Below are positions 1 through 9,268 of a stretch of DNA of 64,000 nt, piece by piece. The translations under genes were made by a program, and so were the position numbers. Location of the stretch: the NCBI RefSeq assembly GCF_042646205.1, contig NZ_JBHRTF010000003.1, positions 1 through 64,000 of the forward strand, read 5' to 3'. The notes beneath the pieces are model-generated. The model did no database searches and had not been told where the DNA came from. It saw only the letters and a list, made by a program, of their open reading frames with translations. Position 1 is the stretch's first letter, and each line of letters opens with the position of its first letter. Origin of the DNA: Cellvibrio fontiphilus_A (GTDB taxonomy: Bacteria; Pseudomonadota; Gammaproteobacteria; Pseudomonadales; Cellvibrionaceae).

Positions 1-3000
1 TTGCTGACAGGCTGGAGTGCTCAGGTTAGTCACCAGGTTAGGCAGTGAATCCGGCTCGATGATCGCAATAATGCGCAATTCACGGTATTTCGGATCGGCA
101 AAGATAGACGCCAACACATCGATGTACTCGGTGCGATAGCGGGTAGTGCCTTCCACGCCTTGTTTCAACTCGCCGTTGGATGCCAGCGCATGGCAATCGC
201 GGTTGGGCAGGTCATAGACCACCACCTGGATGACATTGGCTTTTTGGTCGAGAGCGGCATCCAAATGGTCACGCAAACCCCAGCTACCATCGGTAGGGGC
301 AATGGCACCGATACGATCCATCCACACCGCTGTGTTGTAACCTGCAATCTTCGAACCGCCGGTTTCTGCTTGTGCTTTGGCCGACCAGATAGGGTCTATG
401 TACCACTGTGCACCGACAAAGGGGTTATCCAAACGCGGGCCAACACTGCCAACACTGGAGCTGCTCATGCTGACGGCTGAGCTGCTGGCGATTGAACTGC
501 TAACAACCGAGGAGGAGCTGCTGGTCGTTGAGCTGCTAATGAGTGATGAGCTGCTAATGAGTGATGAGCTGCTGGGCGTAGAGGATGAACTCACAGCCAC
601 CGGTTGGCCGGAGCAGCTGGGCAGGGTGAAGCTGCCGGAACTGTTGCCGGTAAGACCAAAACTGGTGGAAGCGCCGGCGCCCAAACTGCCGTTGTAACTC
701 ACATTGGTCGCGGTCACGCGGTTAGTGCCGTTGCCACTCATGCTGGCGTTCCAGATGCTGGAAATCGCCGCTGGTTGCGCAAAGTTCAAATAGACCGTCC
801 AGTTTTGCACTGCAGCGCCGTTATTGGTCACACGTACATCCAACTGATAACCGCCATTCCAGCTGCCCGTTTGGGTGACCACACAGGTGAGTGGGTTGGG
901 GGGCATAATCGAGCTGATCGAACTGGATGACACTATGGGTAGGCTGCTTGGCGCCGCTGAGCTGGAAGACGCAGGAATGCTTGAGGAGGAGACATTGCTG
1001 CCATAGGCACGCAAACGGTTGCGTACAAAGTTGCCTGAATCGCTCAGCTGGGCTGTGCTCCAACCGCCGGTGCCGCTAGCGCCCGGCTTCAAGGCAGCCG
1101 AGGTTTCAGTTTTGTCCGAGAGCGACCAGTTAACCCAGCTGATGCCATAGGAATCCAGTAAGTTCAGCCAGTTAGTGGTTTGATCCGGGCAGATACTGCC
1201 ATTGCCGGTGTACTCACTGTTGCCCCATTCGGTTGAAAAGATGGGCAGTTTTGCATCGGCAGCCGCTCTTACGATGGCGCGCAGAGGTTCCTGGTGTTCA
1301 GGTGAACAGGCGTAGAAGTGCAGGGCATAGGCGACATTGTTGAAGTTCAGCGGGCTGGCGACTACCTGATCCAAACGCTGGCTCCACACCGCTGTACCCA
1401 CAATCACAAAGGCGTCTGGCGCACCGGCACGAATCACCGGAATCACTTCATTGGCGTAGGGTTTGATGGCTGAATCCCAATCCACCCCGTTAGGCTCGTT
1501 GGCGATCTCATAAATAATATTAGGGCTATTGCCGTAGCGGGCGGTGACAAGGCGGAAGAAGGCTTTGGCCTGTTCTTTGTAGGTGAGGGGGTTACCGTCA
1601 CTCAGAATGTGCCAGTCCACAATCACATACAGGTCATTGGCGATGGCTGCATCTATACCGCGCCAGAGGGTATCCAGCACTGCCGGATTATCCAGATAGC
1701 CGCCTTCTTTGGTGTACATCGCGAGGCGCACGACGTTGGAGTTCCAGTCATCGCGCAACCATTTGAAGCTGCTGCTGTTCACATACTGCGGGAACCAATG
1801 CAAACCATGGGTGCTCATGCCGCGCAGCTGGAATGCCTCACCGCGCTCGTTTACCAAGCGGCCATTCGCTGTGCGCAGGCGACCGTTTTGGCTGACCAAA
1901 CGCCCGGTTGCATTACTCAGGCTGGAAGTGCTTGAGCTGCTTGACGGCGTGCTGGAGCTAAGTGCACTGGAGCTGGCGGCGGTAGTGGTGCCGTATACCG
2001 CGACATCCCAGAGCGAATAACCCCAAGCCGGGTTGGCTTTACTGGTCATGTTGATGCGCAGGTAGCGCCCCTGACCGGTCACGCCGATATTTTCCACACC
2101 CCCGGTGCCATTGGACTTGGTATACAGGTTGCTCCAGTTGATGTTGTCGCTGGATACCTGAATGTTGTAACCGCTGGCATAGGCTGCTTCCCAGCTCAGG
2201 CGAATCCCGGTGAGGTTGTAATAAGCGCCAAGGTCAACCGATAAGCTCGCGCTGCCGGCGGTTAATGCGGATGCCCAACGAGTGGTGCCATTGTTATCAA
2301 ATGCTCTGGCGGGCTCATAGCCCGCACCTTCGGTGGAAGAGGCGACAGCGACTTTACCCAGCGCTATGTTGGATGCCGCCGAGGAGGCTGTGCTGGAGCT
2401 GGATTGACCACCAAAAATCGTGGCCAATGTGGAGGTTTGGCGAATCCCGTTAGCGCCGTTGATTAAGCGATTGCCCCAGGAGCTCAGGCTGTTAACGTTA
2501 AAATTATTCACTATGTCCAGCGATTGCGTCTCGGCATTGTTGCCAGACCAGGACCAGCCCAAATAACCGATTTGCTGTTGCTGGCTCACCGACATAATCG
2601 CGTCTTCATCGACATTGGCGCCCTTGTGGTCGGCGCCAAACTCGCCAATCACCAAGGGTAAGTTCCGGTTTCTAAAATCCTGCACATAACTTTGAACAGC
2701 CGAGAAATTGCCGTAACTCTCATACATATGCACGGAAAACACCGTGTTGCGCTCGGGGTCGGCATTAAACACGGTTGCGGCGTTGTTGCGCATGGTGTTG
2801 GACCAGTCCTGACCCCAGTTGGGGGCATCGACCATGATGCTGTGTTTGATGCCGGCCTGACGCATCCTCTGGATGGATTGGGTTTGTAGCGAGGTCCACT
2901 CACTCGCCCGGTTATTGCCCAAGGGTTCGTTGGCAATATTGATGATGACGTAGTCTTCCTGGTTATTGAGTGCGCTGCGGATATCCGCACTTAACCAGTA

Positions 3001-3393
3001 GTTGACGGTATCAAGCGGGTTTTGCGCGCTGCCGGAATCGCCATAGCCGGTGGCATCGTGCACTTCAAGCACGGCGATGAGCTTATTGTCCTTGCACCAT
3101 TGGATGACCTGGGCAAGTTCAGCGCCACCCACGCGACCACCCAATCCACCCGTGCCGTTGGCGAGTACGATACGCACTGTATTGGCGCCAGTACTGGCAA
3201 TATCCCGCAAGGCTTGGGGCGTTGTGTCTTTGTACCAAACATGGGCGTGGTTCACACCGCGCATCACGAAGGGTACACCGTTGCCTTCCACCAGCTTGCC
3301 ACCCTGAACACTGAACCCGGCCATCGCAGCAGGAGAACAGAGACTCAGCGCAAGCACAGAGGCGGGCAGCCACTTTGCAAATTGCTTATGCAT
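1..3393 (-). CDS. Multi-catalytic secreted glycanase GH5-discoidin-GH5-CBM2-GH6 (partial, C-terminus beyond base 1)
   Basis: The frame is open from ATG 3393 to base 1 (1131 codons) with no stop, so the C-terminus lies outside. Signal peptide: residues 1-24 (MHKQFAKWLPASVLALSLCS then AAMA). Domain 1, about 25-335, is GH5; TVRIVLANG, NIANEP (acid/base E156) and VIGEFGADHKGANVDE (nucleophile E251) resemble the bacterial GH5_8 mannanases. About 345-468 is an F5/8 type C (discoidin, CBM32-like) domain. After a Ser linker, a second GH5 at about 495-800 shows YEIANEPNG (E633) and FSTEWG (E722), as in endoglucanases. CBM2 spans about 834-930 (Cys837/Cys927). A second Ser-rich linker leads into GH6 from about 987, with QVVVYDLPNRDCHALASNGE and IIEPDSLPNL. 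The likely role is extracellular attack on cellulose and mannan. GH5-GH6 fusions are known; three catalytic domains are unusual. Subfamily calls are by eye. Confidence 0.88.
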   Translation of the reverse strand, partial: MHKQFAKWLPASVLALSLCSPAAMAGFSVQGGKLVEGNGVPFVMRGVNHAHVWYKDTTPQALRDIASTGANTVRIVLANGTGGLGGRVGGAELAQVIQWCKDNKLIAVLEVHDATGYGDSGSAQNPLDTVNYWLSADIRSALNNQEDYVIINIANEPLGNNRASEWTSLQTQSIQRMRQAGIKHSIMVDAPNWGQDWSNTMRNNAATVFNADPERNTVFSVHMYESYGNFSAVQSYVQDFRNRNLPLVIGEFGADHKGANVDEDAIMSVSQQQQIGYLGWSWSGNNAETQSLDIVNNFNVNSLSSWGNRLINGANGIRQTSTLATIFGGQSSSSTASSAASNIALGKVAVASSTEGAGYEPARAFDNNGTTRWASALTAGSASLSVDLGAYYNLTGIRLSWEAAYASGYNIQVSSDNINWSNLYTKSNGTGGVENIGVTGQGRYLRINMTSKANPAWGYSLWDVAVYGTTTAASSSALSSSTPSSSSSTSSLSNATGRLVSQNGRLRTANGRLVNERGEAFQLRGMSTHGLHWFPQYVNSSSFKWLRDDWNSNVVRLAMYTKEGGYLDNPAVLDTLWRGIDAAIANDLYVIVDWHILSDGNPLTYKEQAKAFFRLVTARYGNSPNIIYEIANEPNGVDWDSAIKPYANEVIPVIRAGAPDAFVIVGTAVWSQRLDQVVASPLNFNNVAYALHFYACSPEHQEPLRAIVRAAADAKLPIFSTEWGNSEYTGNGSICPDQTTNWLNLLDSYGISWVNWSLSDKTETSAALKPGASGTGGWSTAQLSDSGNFVRNRLRAYGSNVSSSSIPASSSSAAPSSLPIVSSSSISSIMPPNPLTCVVTQTGSWNGGYQLDVRVTNNGAAVQNWTVYLNFAQPAAISSIWNASMSGNGTNRVTATNVSYNGSLGAGASTSFGLTGNSSGSFTLPSCSGQPVAVSSSSTPSSSSLISSSSLISSSTTSSSSSVVSSSIASSSAVSMSSSSVGSVGPRLDNPFVGAQWYIDPIWSAKAQAETGGSKIAGYNTAVWMDRIGAIAPTDGSWGLRDHLDAALDQKANVIQVVVYDLPNRDCHALASNGELKQGVEGTTRYRTEYIDVLASIFADPKYRELRIIAIIEPDSLPNLVTNLSTPACQQ

Positions 3394-3687
3394 AAATACC
3401 TCTAGAAATTATTGTTATGGTTGATGTGGAGGTGCACGGGCGTCAGGTTTTGCTATGCCACTCCCTGTTGTGAAAATGATTACATTATTTATGTGATTTT
3501 TTATGCAATCGGTTACTTATCCGGTTGAATTCATGCCAGCTTCGCGACCGGATAGCGCCAAATACTAATAAAAATGGGGAGTTAGGCTATTCATCGGCGT
3601 CAAAACGCATAGATGGTGAGTGCCTGGTGGCCTGAAAGTGAAAAATTGTGAAGTAAGTACCCGCTGAAACAGGGGTGAATAGAAAAC
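3394..3687. other. Intergenic region upstream of the large glycanase gene
   Basis: No gene is supported here. It should hold the promoter and leader of the minus-strand glycanase starting at 3393. It contains an AT-rich stretch at about 3474-3513 but no clear sigma-70 promoter and no copy of the TGAYYG tandem element seen across the RG-I locus. Confidence 0.5.
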
Positions 3688-3718
3688 AAAAACCCGGGGC
3701 CTCACGACCCCGGGTTTT
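3688..3718 (-). terminator. Rho-independent terminator after the CBM2-CBM10-GH5 gene
   Basis: A perfect GC-rich stem AAAACCCGGGG / CCCCGGGTTTT with an 8-base loop. Read on the minus strand it is followed by TTTTTGTTTTC. It lies 46 bases after the stop of the gene ending at 3764, so the two cellulase genes are probably separate transcription units. Confidence 0.85.
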
Positions 3719-3763
3719 CGCTTTTACAAAGTGGAGACTGTTGTTACTCCTGTGGGCAGGACA

Positions 3764-6088
3764 TTATTGCCCCCAGAGGTCATTCAACAGCTGGGTTTTG
3801 CGTGGGTCAAACCCGGTCCACTGGCCCCAACTGGTGTTGGCAGAGACTGGGTCCCAGGGAGTCAGATACCAGCCCATGGTGTCGGCTGACTCTGGGTTGA
3901 TCGACCAGTAACAGGCATTGATACCCTTTTTCTTGAAGTAATTAGCCGCGGTTTGCTGCCATTGTTGGTCCACGTTGGTGGTGATGTGGCTCCACAGGGC
4001 GCGATCAGCCGGGCTGGATTTTGCAGCTGGCCAGTCCATGTTGCCGCCAAATTCACCAATCAAAATGCCGTAGCCCAGCTCACGCAGGTAACCAAAGTGC
4101 TCTTCCCAGCCTTGCTCAAGAATTTCTGGGTTGATCACTATGCGGCAATCGGCATGACCTGCTTCATCACCTTCCAGGCCTTCACACTCGGTTTGGGTTG
4201 GGTCCATAAAGTGTTTTTGTACAAACACTGAAGGGCCATAGGTGTGTGGTGAGAACAACAGGCGATCTTTAGGAATGTTCAGCGGGTTAGTGCCAGCTTC
4301 GTAGAGGTTTTCGCCCCAGTTGGGGTTCAGGTCAGGGTTGCCGTGTGGAACTGGAACCTTGGTGTCCGGGGTTCCGTCCTGGGTGTTAGCGTTACCGGAA
4401 ATACCTTCAACAATAATGATCATGTTGGGGTTCACTTCGTTAATCGCTTGGTAAGCATCCTCAACCAGGCCTTTCCACTCTGCCCAGGTGTAGTCATAGG
4501 GCTCGTTGAACACATCGATACCGATGATGTTATCTACACCCAATAGCGCCGGCAGGCCTGCAATTTCTTTCAGGTTGGCCAGCCATTTTTGCTTGTCGTA
4601 AGCATGGATCTTGGTGACTGAAGCCGGGTTGCCGGTAGCCGAGCAGGAGTACTCTTCGCGGGTAAAGTCATAACCGACGCGGGTGGCATCCACATAGGGT
4701 GGGCGGGCATCCAAACGGCCGGCGCGCCAGCCGACGAAGTTGGAGCAGGAGTGGATATCCACAAACAGTTGGATGTCGTTCTGGTCAGCCAACTTGATGA
4801 AATCCTCCAGTGCCTGACGCGCGGTAGTTTGACGTACAGATGGATGGTTTTTCAGGTTGGGGTCCATACCTTGCGGGTTGTTTGCTTCCAGGGTTTGCGG
4901 CGCAATTGGTAAACGCAGCATGGTAATGCCCTGCTGTTTCAGCTCGGTCATAGTCTGCTGGATGGTGCGGCCTGAACCCTGGCTGTTATTCACCCACCAC
5001 ATATTGCCCACATACAACTCCATAGGTGCACCGCTGGGGTTGTTGGCATCGTTTGATGGTTCATGGCGACCTTCAAGGCCGAACCAGTTGCCGCAACGCG
5101 CTGGCAGCAGGGTACCGTCTTTGGTCAGGTTGCCCTGGGTATTGACGCGGAATACACCGCTACCCGGTGGTGTTACTGAAGAAACGCTGGAAGATGACAG
5201 CGAGGAGCTGCTGAGTGAACTCATTGAGCTACTGGAAGAGCTTCTTACGCAAATCTGCGGATGCATGGCGCAGTATTCATCGCTCCAGGTGCTGGGTGGG
5301 CAATCCGGCCAGCTATTACCCTGTGGACAGCTTAGGGATGAAGTGCTGAACGAAGAGCTGCTTCTTATGCTGGATGAAGAGCTGGTCAGCAGACTGCTGG
5401 AGGAACTTGCCGGTATGGATGATGGGCTGCTCGATGAGCCAGGGTTCACCGGGCCCCACGGATCTGGCTGGCCATCGCAAGTTGAGTAGGAAATACAGCT
5501 GCGATTGTTTTCATAACCCCAGCCAGAGGTAGTGCTGGTACACAGTGGGTAGAGGGTGCCATACCAGTTACATTGCGCCGCATTGGTAATAGCCGATGAG
5601 CTGGCGCGGCTGGACGCGGGTACCGAGCTGCTTGATGGTGGTACTGAACTGGCAACACTGGAAGGGGTGGATGAAGTATTGCCGCCACTACAGGCTGCAC
5701 CATTTACGGTAGGACGCTCAACAGCGCCACCGTTGGTAACGCCCTGGAAACCGAATTCCACGGTTTGACCGGGTTGTATATTGCCATTCCAGCCCAGATT
5801 CGTGGCAGCGTAGGGGTTGTTACCAGTCAGGTTGGCGTTCCACAAATTGGTCACGCGGTTAGTGTTGTACTGCCAGCTAACATTCCAGCCATTGATGGCC
5901 GTGGTGCCGGTATTAGAAATACGAACGGCTGCAGTAAAACCAGAACCCCAGCTATTGGTTACTACATACTCACAACCGGCAGCGGCGACATTCGAGAACG
6001 AAGCCAGCGCGAAGCTGACGCCGATCAGGCTCACCGCCCGTTTTAACGGAGCAGCAAAGCGGTTGGAGGGAGAAGTCACATGTCCCAT
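3764..6088 (-). CDS. Secreted GH5 endoglucanase with CBM2 and CBM10
   Basis: 774 residues. Signal peptide to about residue 37 (hydrophobic LIGVSFALAS, cleavage after VAAA). CBM2a at about 38-134 (Cys39/Cys133) and CBM10 at about 172-211 (CNWYGTLYPLC, Trp-rich) are separated by Ser linkers. A short four-Cys segment follows at 254-280, between two further Ser linkers. The GH5 catalytic domain spans about 310-774, with acid/base in GIDVFNEP (about E529) and nucleophile in ILIGEFGG (about E679). It should hydrolyse beta-1,4-glucan outside the cell while anchored to crystalline cellulose by the CBMs. The architecture is typical of Cellvibrio cellulases. Start ATG 6088 has GAGG upstream. The 254-280 segment is not a module I recognise. 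Confidence 0.9.
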   Translation of the reverse strand: MGHVTSPSNRFAAPLKRAVSLIGVSFALASFSNVAAAGCEYVVTNSWGSGFTAAVRISNTGTTAINGWNVSWQYNTNRVTNLWNANLTGNNPYAATNLGWNGNIQPGQTVEFGFQGVTNGGAVERPTVNGAACSGGNTSSTPSSVASSVPPSSSSVPASSRASSSAITNAAQCNWYGTLYPLCTSTTSGWGYENNRSCISYSTCDGQPDPWGPVNPGSSSSPSSIPASSSSSLLTSSSSSIRSSSSFSTSSLSCPQGNSWPDCPPSTWSDEYCAMHPQICVRSSSSSSMSSLSSSSLSSSSVSSVTPPGSGVFRVNTQGNLTKDGTLLPARCGNWFGLEGRHEPSNDANNPSGAPMELYVGNMWWVNNSQGSGRTIQQTMTELKQQGITMLRLPIAPQTLEANNPQGMDPNLKNHPSVRQTTARQALEDFIKLADQNDIQLFVDIHSCSNFVGWRAGRLDARPPYVDATRVGYDFTREEYSCSATGNPASVTKIHAYDKQKWLANLKEIAGLPALLGVDNIIGIDVFNEPYDYTWAEWKGLVEDAYQAINEVNPNMIIIVEGISGNANTQDGTPDTKVPVPHGNPDLNPNWGENLYEAGTNPLNIPKDRLLFSPHTYGPSVFVQKHFMDPTQTECEGLEGDEAGHADCRIVINPEILEQGWEEHFGYLRELGYGILIGEFGGNMDWPAAKSSPADRALWSHITTNVDQQWQQTAANYFKKKGINACYWSINPESADTMGWYLTPWDPVSANTSWGQWTGFDPRKTQLLNDLWGQ

Positions 6089-6618
6089 TATTCAAGCCTC
6101 AATTATTATGGTGACTGTCAGTCCGCCGCTAGCACTTGCTAACCTGCGTAAAACAGCCGAGAAAAGATCGCAAAATGAATGCGATCACCGTTTCTGGACG
6201 CAATAGACTCCTCGTCACCTGCATCCAAAACTCTTCTCACGTTCTCCGAAGTCACCACATTGTTGTATTGATAATGGCTTGCCCGATGCTGTAATCCGTT
6301 GGTTGAACACAAACTATCGGGAAAGTAGCGGTACTCTTTATTGATACTTATGGCCGCTGTGTAGGACAACTCACATTTATACGGTAATCATCGCGTTACA
6401 TCTGTTGACTGTGTCTCATTGACCATTTGCCTTGGAGGACTGATGCGCCAAAAAAGTGCAGTTTTGCCTTTTGGCATTTAAGTCTTCTTGCAAAACTATT
6501 TTTATAACGCGATTTATAAAACGGTTTATTAAGCGATTCGCTTTCAATAAATACCTCTATCTCCCTCGATTGTTTCACCCATCAGCGGAAACTCCACCAC
6601 TGATTGCCGCCCAAGGTT
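6089..6618. other. Long intergenic region between divergent cellulase and isomerase genes
   Basis: About 530 bases without a supported gene. The short ORFs here (6139-6369, 6396-6578 minus; 6456-6662 plus) have no recognisable domain and no good ribosome binding site, and AT-rich segments cause their openness. The region must hold the promoter of the GH5 gene at 6088. I see no clear operator or hairpin in it. Confidence 0.4.
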
Positions 6619-6660
6619 TGATCAGTCAAATTCAATCAGTTAATATCACAATCAATCAAT
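6619..6660. promoter_or_regulatory. Candidate DeoR-type operator, site 1
   Basis: On the minus strand, 6638-6619 reads TGATTGAATT then TGACTGATCA, two TGAYTG units exactly 10 bases apart. A further CAATCAATCAAT run follows at 6649-6660. The site lies 36-78 bases before ATG 6697. The same tandem architecture recurs at eight other unit heads in this window. Confidence 0.5.
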
Positions 6661-6696
6661 GAGTTAATCAAACAACCAGCTGAGCGGTATTTCTGA

Positions 6697-7572
6697 ATGA
6701 AACCTTTTTTTGGCCTGCGGGCCCATGATTTTGGCACTTTTCCCCCTCAAGAACTGGCCGCGCGTATTGCCAGTTCCGGCGCCACCTGCGTGCAACTGGC
6801 CTTGGCCAAGGCATTTCCCGGTGGGCATTTAATGCCAGCAGAATTTGGCGATGCCGGGTTGGCGGAGATTCGCACTGCGTTTGCGGCGAATGGCATTAGC
6901 GTCGCGGTGATTGGCTGTTACATAGATACCGTTGCGCTGGATGAAAACGCGCGCGAATTTTCCTTTAAACGGTTTGAGGCGCATATCGATGCCGCCGCTG
7001 CACTGGGTTGCAATGTTATTGGCACCGAAACCGGTTCACCAATTCCATACCTTGATCAGCCCGATGGCCGCGAAACTGCTTTTCGTGTTGCACTGCAAGG
7101 GCTGCATCGCTTGGTAAAAGCGGCGGAACAAAAGGGCATTCGCGTGGGAGTGGAGGCGGTGGCGGAATATCACGCGCTCTCAACCATCGAGCATATTCGC
7201 ACCATGATTGCGGAATTTAATTCGCCAGCGCTGGGGATTATTTTTGATCCGGTGAATTTAATTCCGCTCGCCGGTGTGAGCGATATGGATGCATTTCTGG
7301 ATGAATGTTTTGCCACCTTTGGCGAGCGCATAGTGGCGATTCATGCCAAAGATTACCAAATGGTGCCCAGCGAAAAAGGCTTGGTAAAACTCGGCGATTT
7401 ACCTGTAGGTACAACCGGTGTGATGGATTGGGTAGGGGTATTTAAACGGCTGATCGCCGCAGGTAAACACCAGGTGCCGATTTTGCTGGAGGACACCAGC
7501 CCTGCACACGCGTTAGATTCATTTGCGTATTTACAGCGCGCTTGGGATGAAGCGTTATTATTGGCAAAATAA
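6697..7572 (+). CDS. Sugar phosphate isomerase/epimerase family protein (TIM barrel)
   Basis: 291 residues, no signal peptide, so cytoplasmic. It belongs to the xylose-isomerase-like TIM barrel family (AP endonuclease 2 superfamily). Candidate metal ligands are the Glu in GTETG (about residue 110), Asp in IIFDPVN, His in VAIHAKD and Glu in ILLEDTS near the C-terminus. The substrate cannot be read from sequence. It stands alone, with a TGAYYG operator upstream and a terminator after it, beside the GPH symporter/GH105 pair. That points to a role in RG-I breakdown products, perhaps a ketose epimerase or isomerase for rhamnose or uronate derivatives. The family is certain; the role is inferred. 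Confidence 0.75.
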   Translation: MKPFFGLRAHDFGTFPPQELAARIASSGATCVQLALAKAFPGGHLMPAEFGDAGLAEIRTAFAANGISVAVIGCYIDTVALDENAREFSFKRFEAHIDAAAALGCNVIGTETGSPIPYLDQPDGRETAFRVALQGLHRLVKAAEQKGIRVGVEAVAEYHALSTIEHIRTMIAEFNSPALGIIFDPVNLIPLAGVSDMDAFLDECFATFGERIVAIHAKDYQMVPSEKGLVKLGDLPVGTTGVMDWVGVFKRLIAAGKHQVPILLEDTSPAHALDSFAYLQRAWDEALLLAK

Positions 7573-7590
7573 TACGGCTGTAAAAATTAA

Positions 7591-7637
7591 CCCCTGGTAT
7601 TGAGCGCGGTTTCTGTGCTCATACCGGGGGTTTTTAT
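7591..7637. terminator. Terminator between convergent genes
   Basis: An imperfect stem CCCCTGGTATTGAGC / GCTCATACCGGGGG followed by TTTTTATT on the plus strand. It lies 19 bases after the stop at 7572 and before the convergent gene ending at 7656. Confidence 0.75.
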
Positions 7638-7655
7638 TGCGCTAAAAACGCGGGG

Positions 7656-9161
7656 TTATTTACCCACGTTATTTTTACCCCACAATTTTTCGTAGGGCCA
7701 GCCGGATAAATCTTCAACTATTGCGCGGCTCTGGTCGCTGGAAGGTTCAGTCGCGCCGGATTTTAAATGCGCGATTTCACTCATCAATAAAGCGTGGGTA
7801 CTTTTATTTAATTTAAAGCGACTCGCCACAAAAAAGCCGAACAGTAGTAACAGGATCGGGCCAATCACCATGACCAGTACGATGGTATTAATCGCCTCGG
7901 TAGTTTGGGTTTCACTGCCCGACATAAAACCGCCCCATTCAATCACAATACCGACAAACATCACCGCAACGGCTTGCGCTGCTTTACGGATAAAAGTCAT
8001 CACTCCCGCAAAACTACCTTCGCGGCGTTTGGCGGTCACTATTTCATCCACATCGGCAATATAGTTGTACACATTCCAGGGAATATAATTCAGTGCACCG
8101 CGCCCTAAACCCGCCAGCACTACCGCACCGAGTAACAAATACAGCGGCGGTAATTCACTAAAGGTTAAAAATAAACACAGTAAGGCAAGAATACCGGCGA
8201 TATAAAAAGACACCGCCAGGCGATAGGTATAAGAGGGGCCAATACGAATCACCAGTGCAATCGCCAAAGCAACAGCAGCAAGTTGTGCGATGTAGGTATT
8301 GGCAATAAGCGATGAGGCAATTGCCACCGAGCCGCCCAAGGCAAACACAATAAAATAGGTGAAGGCCGCGTTAAAAATATCCTGGCTGATGTAACCGCCC
8401 AAATACATTCCCAAGTGCAAACGGAAGGCGCGAATGCGCAAGGTGGATGACAAATTTACAAACACCATTTTTAGTGCGGTGAAGGCTGAACCCTGTGGTT
8501 TGTCGGGTAATTCCGCTCCCGGTTTAGGTTCGTCTTTATGTTCTCTTTCCCAGGTAAATAAATAGGTAACGCCAATTACCAGCATAAAGGCCAAGGCAAA
8601 AATAATTCCCATAATCAAAAAGGTTTCGGAATTTTCTTTGCCGCCGACGTAATTAACAATCCAGTTGGGCAGTATGCCCGCGAAAATAGCAGACACTTGC
8701 CCGGTTAAAATACGCGCGCCGGCGAACTTGGCTTTTTTGGTGTAGTCGTCGGTCATTTCCGCGGCGAGTGTTTCGTAAGGAATTAATACCGAGGCATAAA
8801 CCAATTCAAAAAATACAAAGGTCAGCAGGTAATACCAGTAGTGTTGGTCTGCAACCCACATAAGGGCGAAACTGGGCAATAAGGGAATGGCAGCGAGTAA
8901 AAATATCCGGCGACGACCGAAGCGGCGGCCGATTTTGGTTTTATTTAAATTGTCGGAAATATGGCCAATCAAAGGGCTGGCAACGGCATCGATAATGCGT
9001 GCAATCGCAAAAATAGAAGCGGCTTGTATTGCCGATAGACCACAAAAAGTCGTGTAGAAAAAAATCAGCCAACCACTGATAACCGCCATTGAGCCTGCGC
9101 CCAAGACATCGGTGAGGCCATAGGCCACATAATTGCGGGTTTTTATTTCGCGTACAGCCAT
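7656..9161 (-). CDS. GPH-family sugar:cation symporter (MFS)
   Basis: 501 residues with about 12 hydrophobic segments. The start (KTRNYVAYGLTDVLG) and the loop after TM2 (KTKIGRRFGRRRIFLLAAIP) are typical of glycoside-pentoside-hexuronide:cation symporters. It sits 107 bases after the cytoplasmic GH105 gene on the same strand, with a terminator-like hairpin between them. The pairing suggests inner-membrane import of unsaturated RG-I disaccharides or related uronides for the cytoplasmic GH105. The alternative is import of a free uronic acid or pentose. Confidence 0.82.
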   Translation of the reverse strand: MAVREIKTRNYVAYGLTDVLGAGSMAVISGWLIFFYTTFCGLSAIQAASIFAIARIIDAVASPLIGHISDNLNKTKIGRRFGRRRIFLLAAIPLLPSFALMWVADQHYWYYLLTFVFFELVYASVLIPYETLAAEMTDDYTKKAKFAGARILTGQVSAIFAGILPNWIVNYVGGKENSETFLIMGIIFALAFMLVIGVTYLFTWEREHKDEPKPGAELPDKPQGSAFTALKMVFVNLSSTLRIRAFRLHLGMYLGGYISQDIFNAAFTYFIVFALGGSVAIASSLIANTYIAQLAAVALAIALVIRIGPSYTYRLAVSFYIAGILALLCLFLTFSELPPLYLLLGAVVLAGLGRGALNYIPWNVYNYIADVDEIVTAKRREGSFAGVMTFIRKAAQAVAVMFVGIVIEWGGFMSGSETQTTEAINTIVLVMVIGPILLLLFGFFVASRFKLNKSTHALLMSEIAHLKSGATEPSSDQSRAIVEDLSGWPYEKLWGKNNVGK

Positions 9162-9218
9162 AATTGTTACCGCTCTTATTGTTATGAATTGTTGTGAAGG
9201 TTTTATAAAAAAGTGGTG

Positions 9219-9254
9219 ATAAAAAGCCCCGCGCTGCGAGTGGCAACAGCGGGG
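9219..9254 (-). terminator. Terminator after cytoplasmic GH105 gene
   Basis: On the minus strand CCCCGCTG pairs with CAGCGCGGGG (a 2-base bulge), followed by CTTTTTATC. It lies 15 bases after the GH105 stop and before the GPH symporter start. Partial read-through could still couple the two genes. Confidence 0.65.
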
Positions 9255-9268
9255 AAGGAGGTGTGCAA

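Noticed and set aside
377..697. Leu/Glu-rich ORF (ELLxxELL repeats)
   Set aside because: It is the antisense of the poly-serine linker of the large glycanase; similar shadows occur opposite other Ser linkers (for example 4857-5489).
3394..3763. TGAYYG operator upstream of the large glycanase
   Set aside because: TGATT-like words occur near 3477-3510 but not in 10-base register.
6139..6578. Short minus-strand ORFs between the cellulase and isomerase genes
   Set aside because: No recognisable domain, no convincing ribosome binding site, and the AT-rich DNA explains the open frames.
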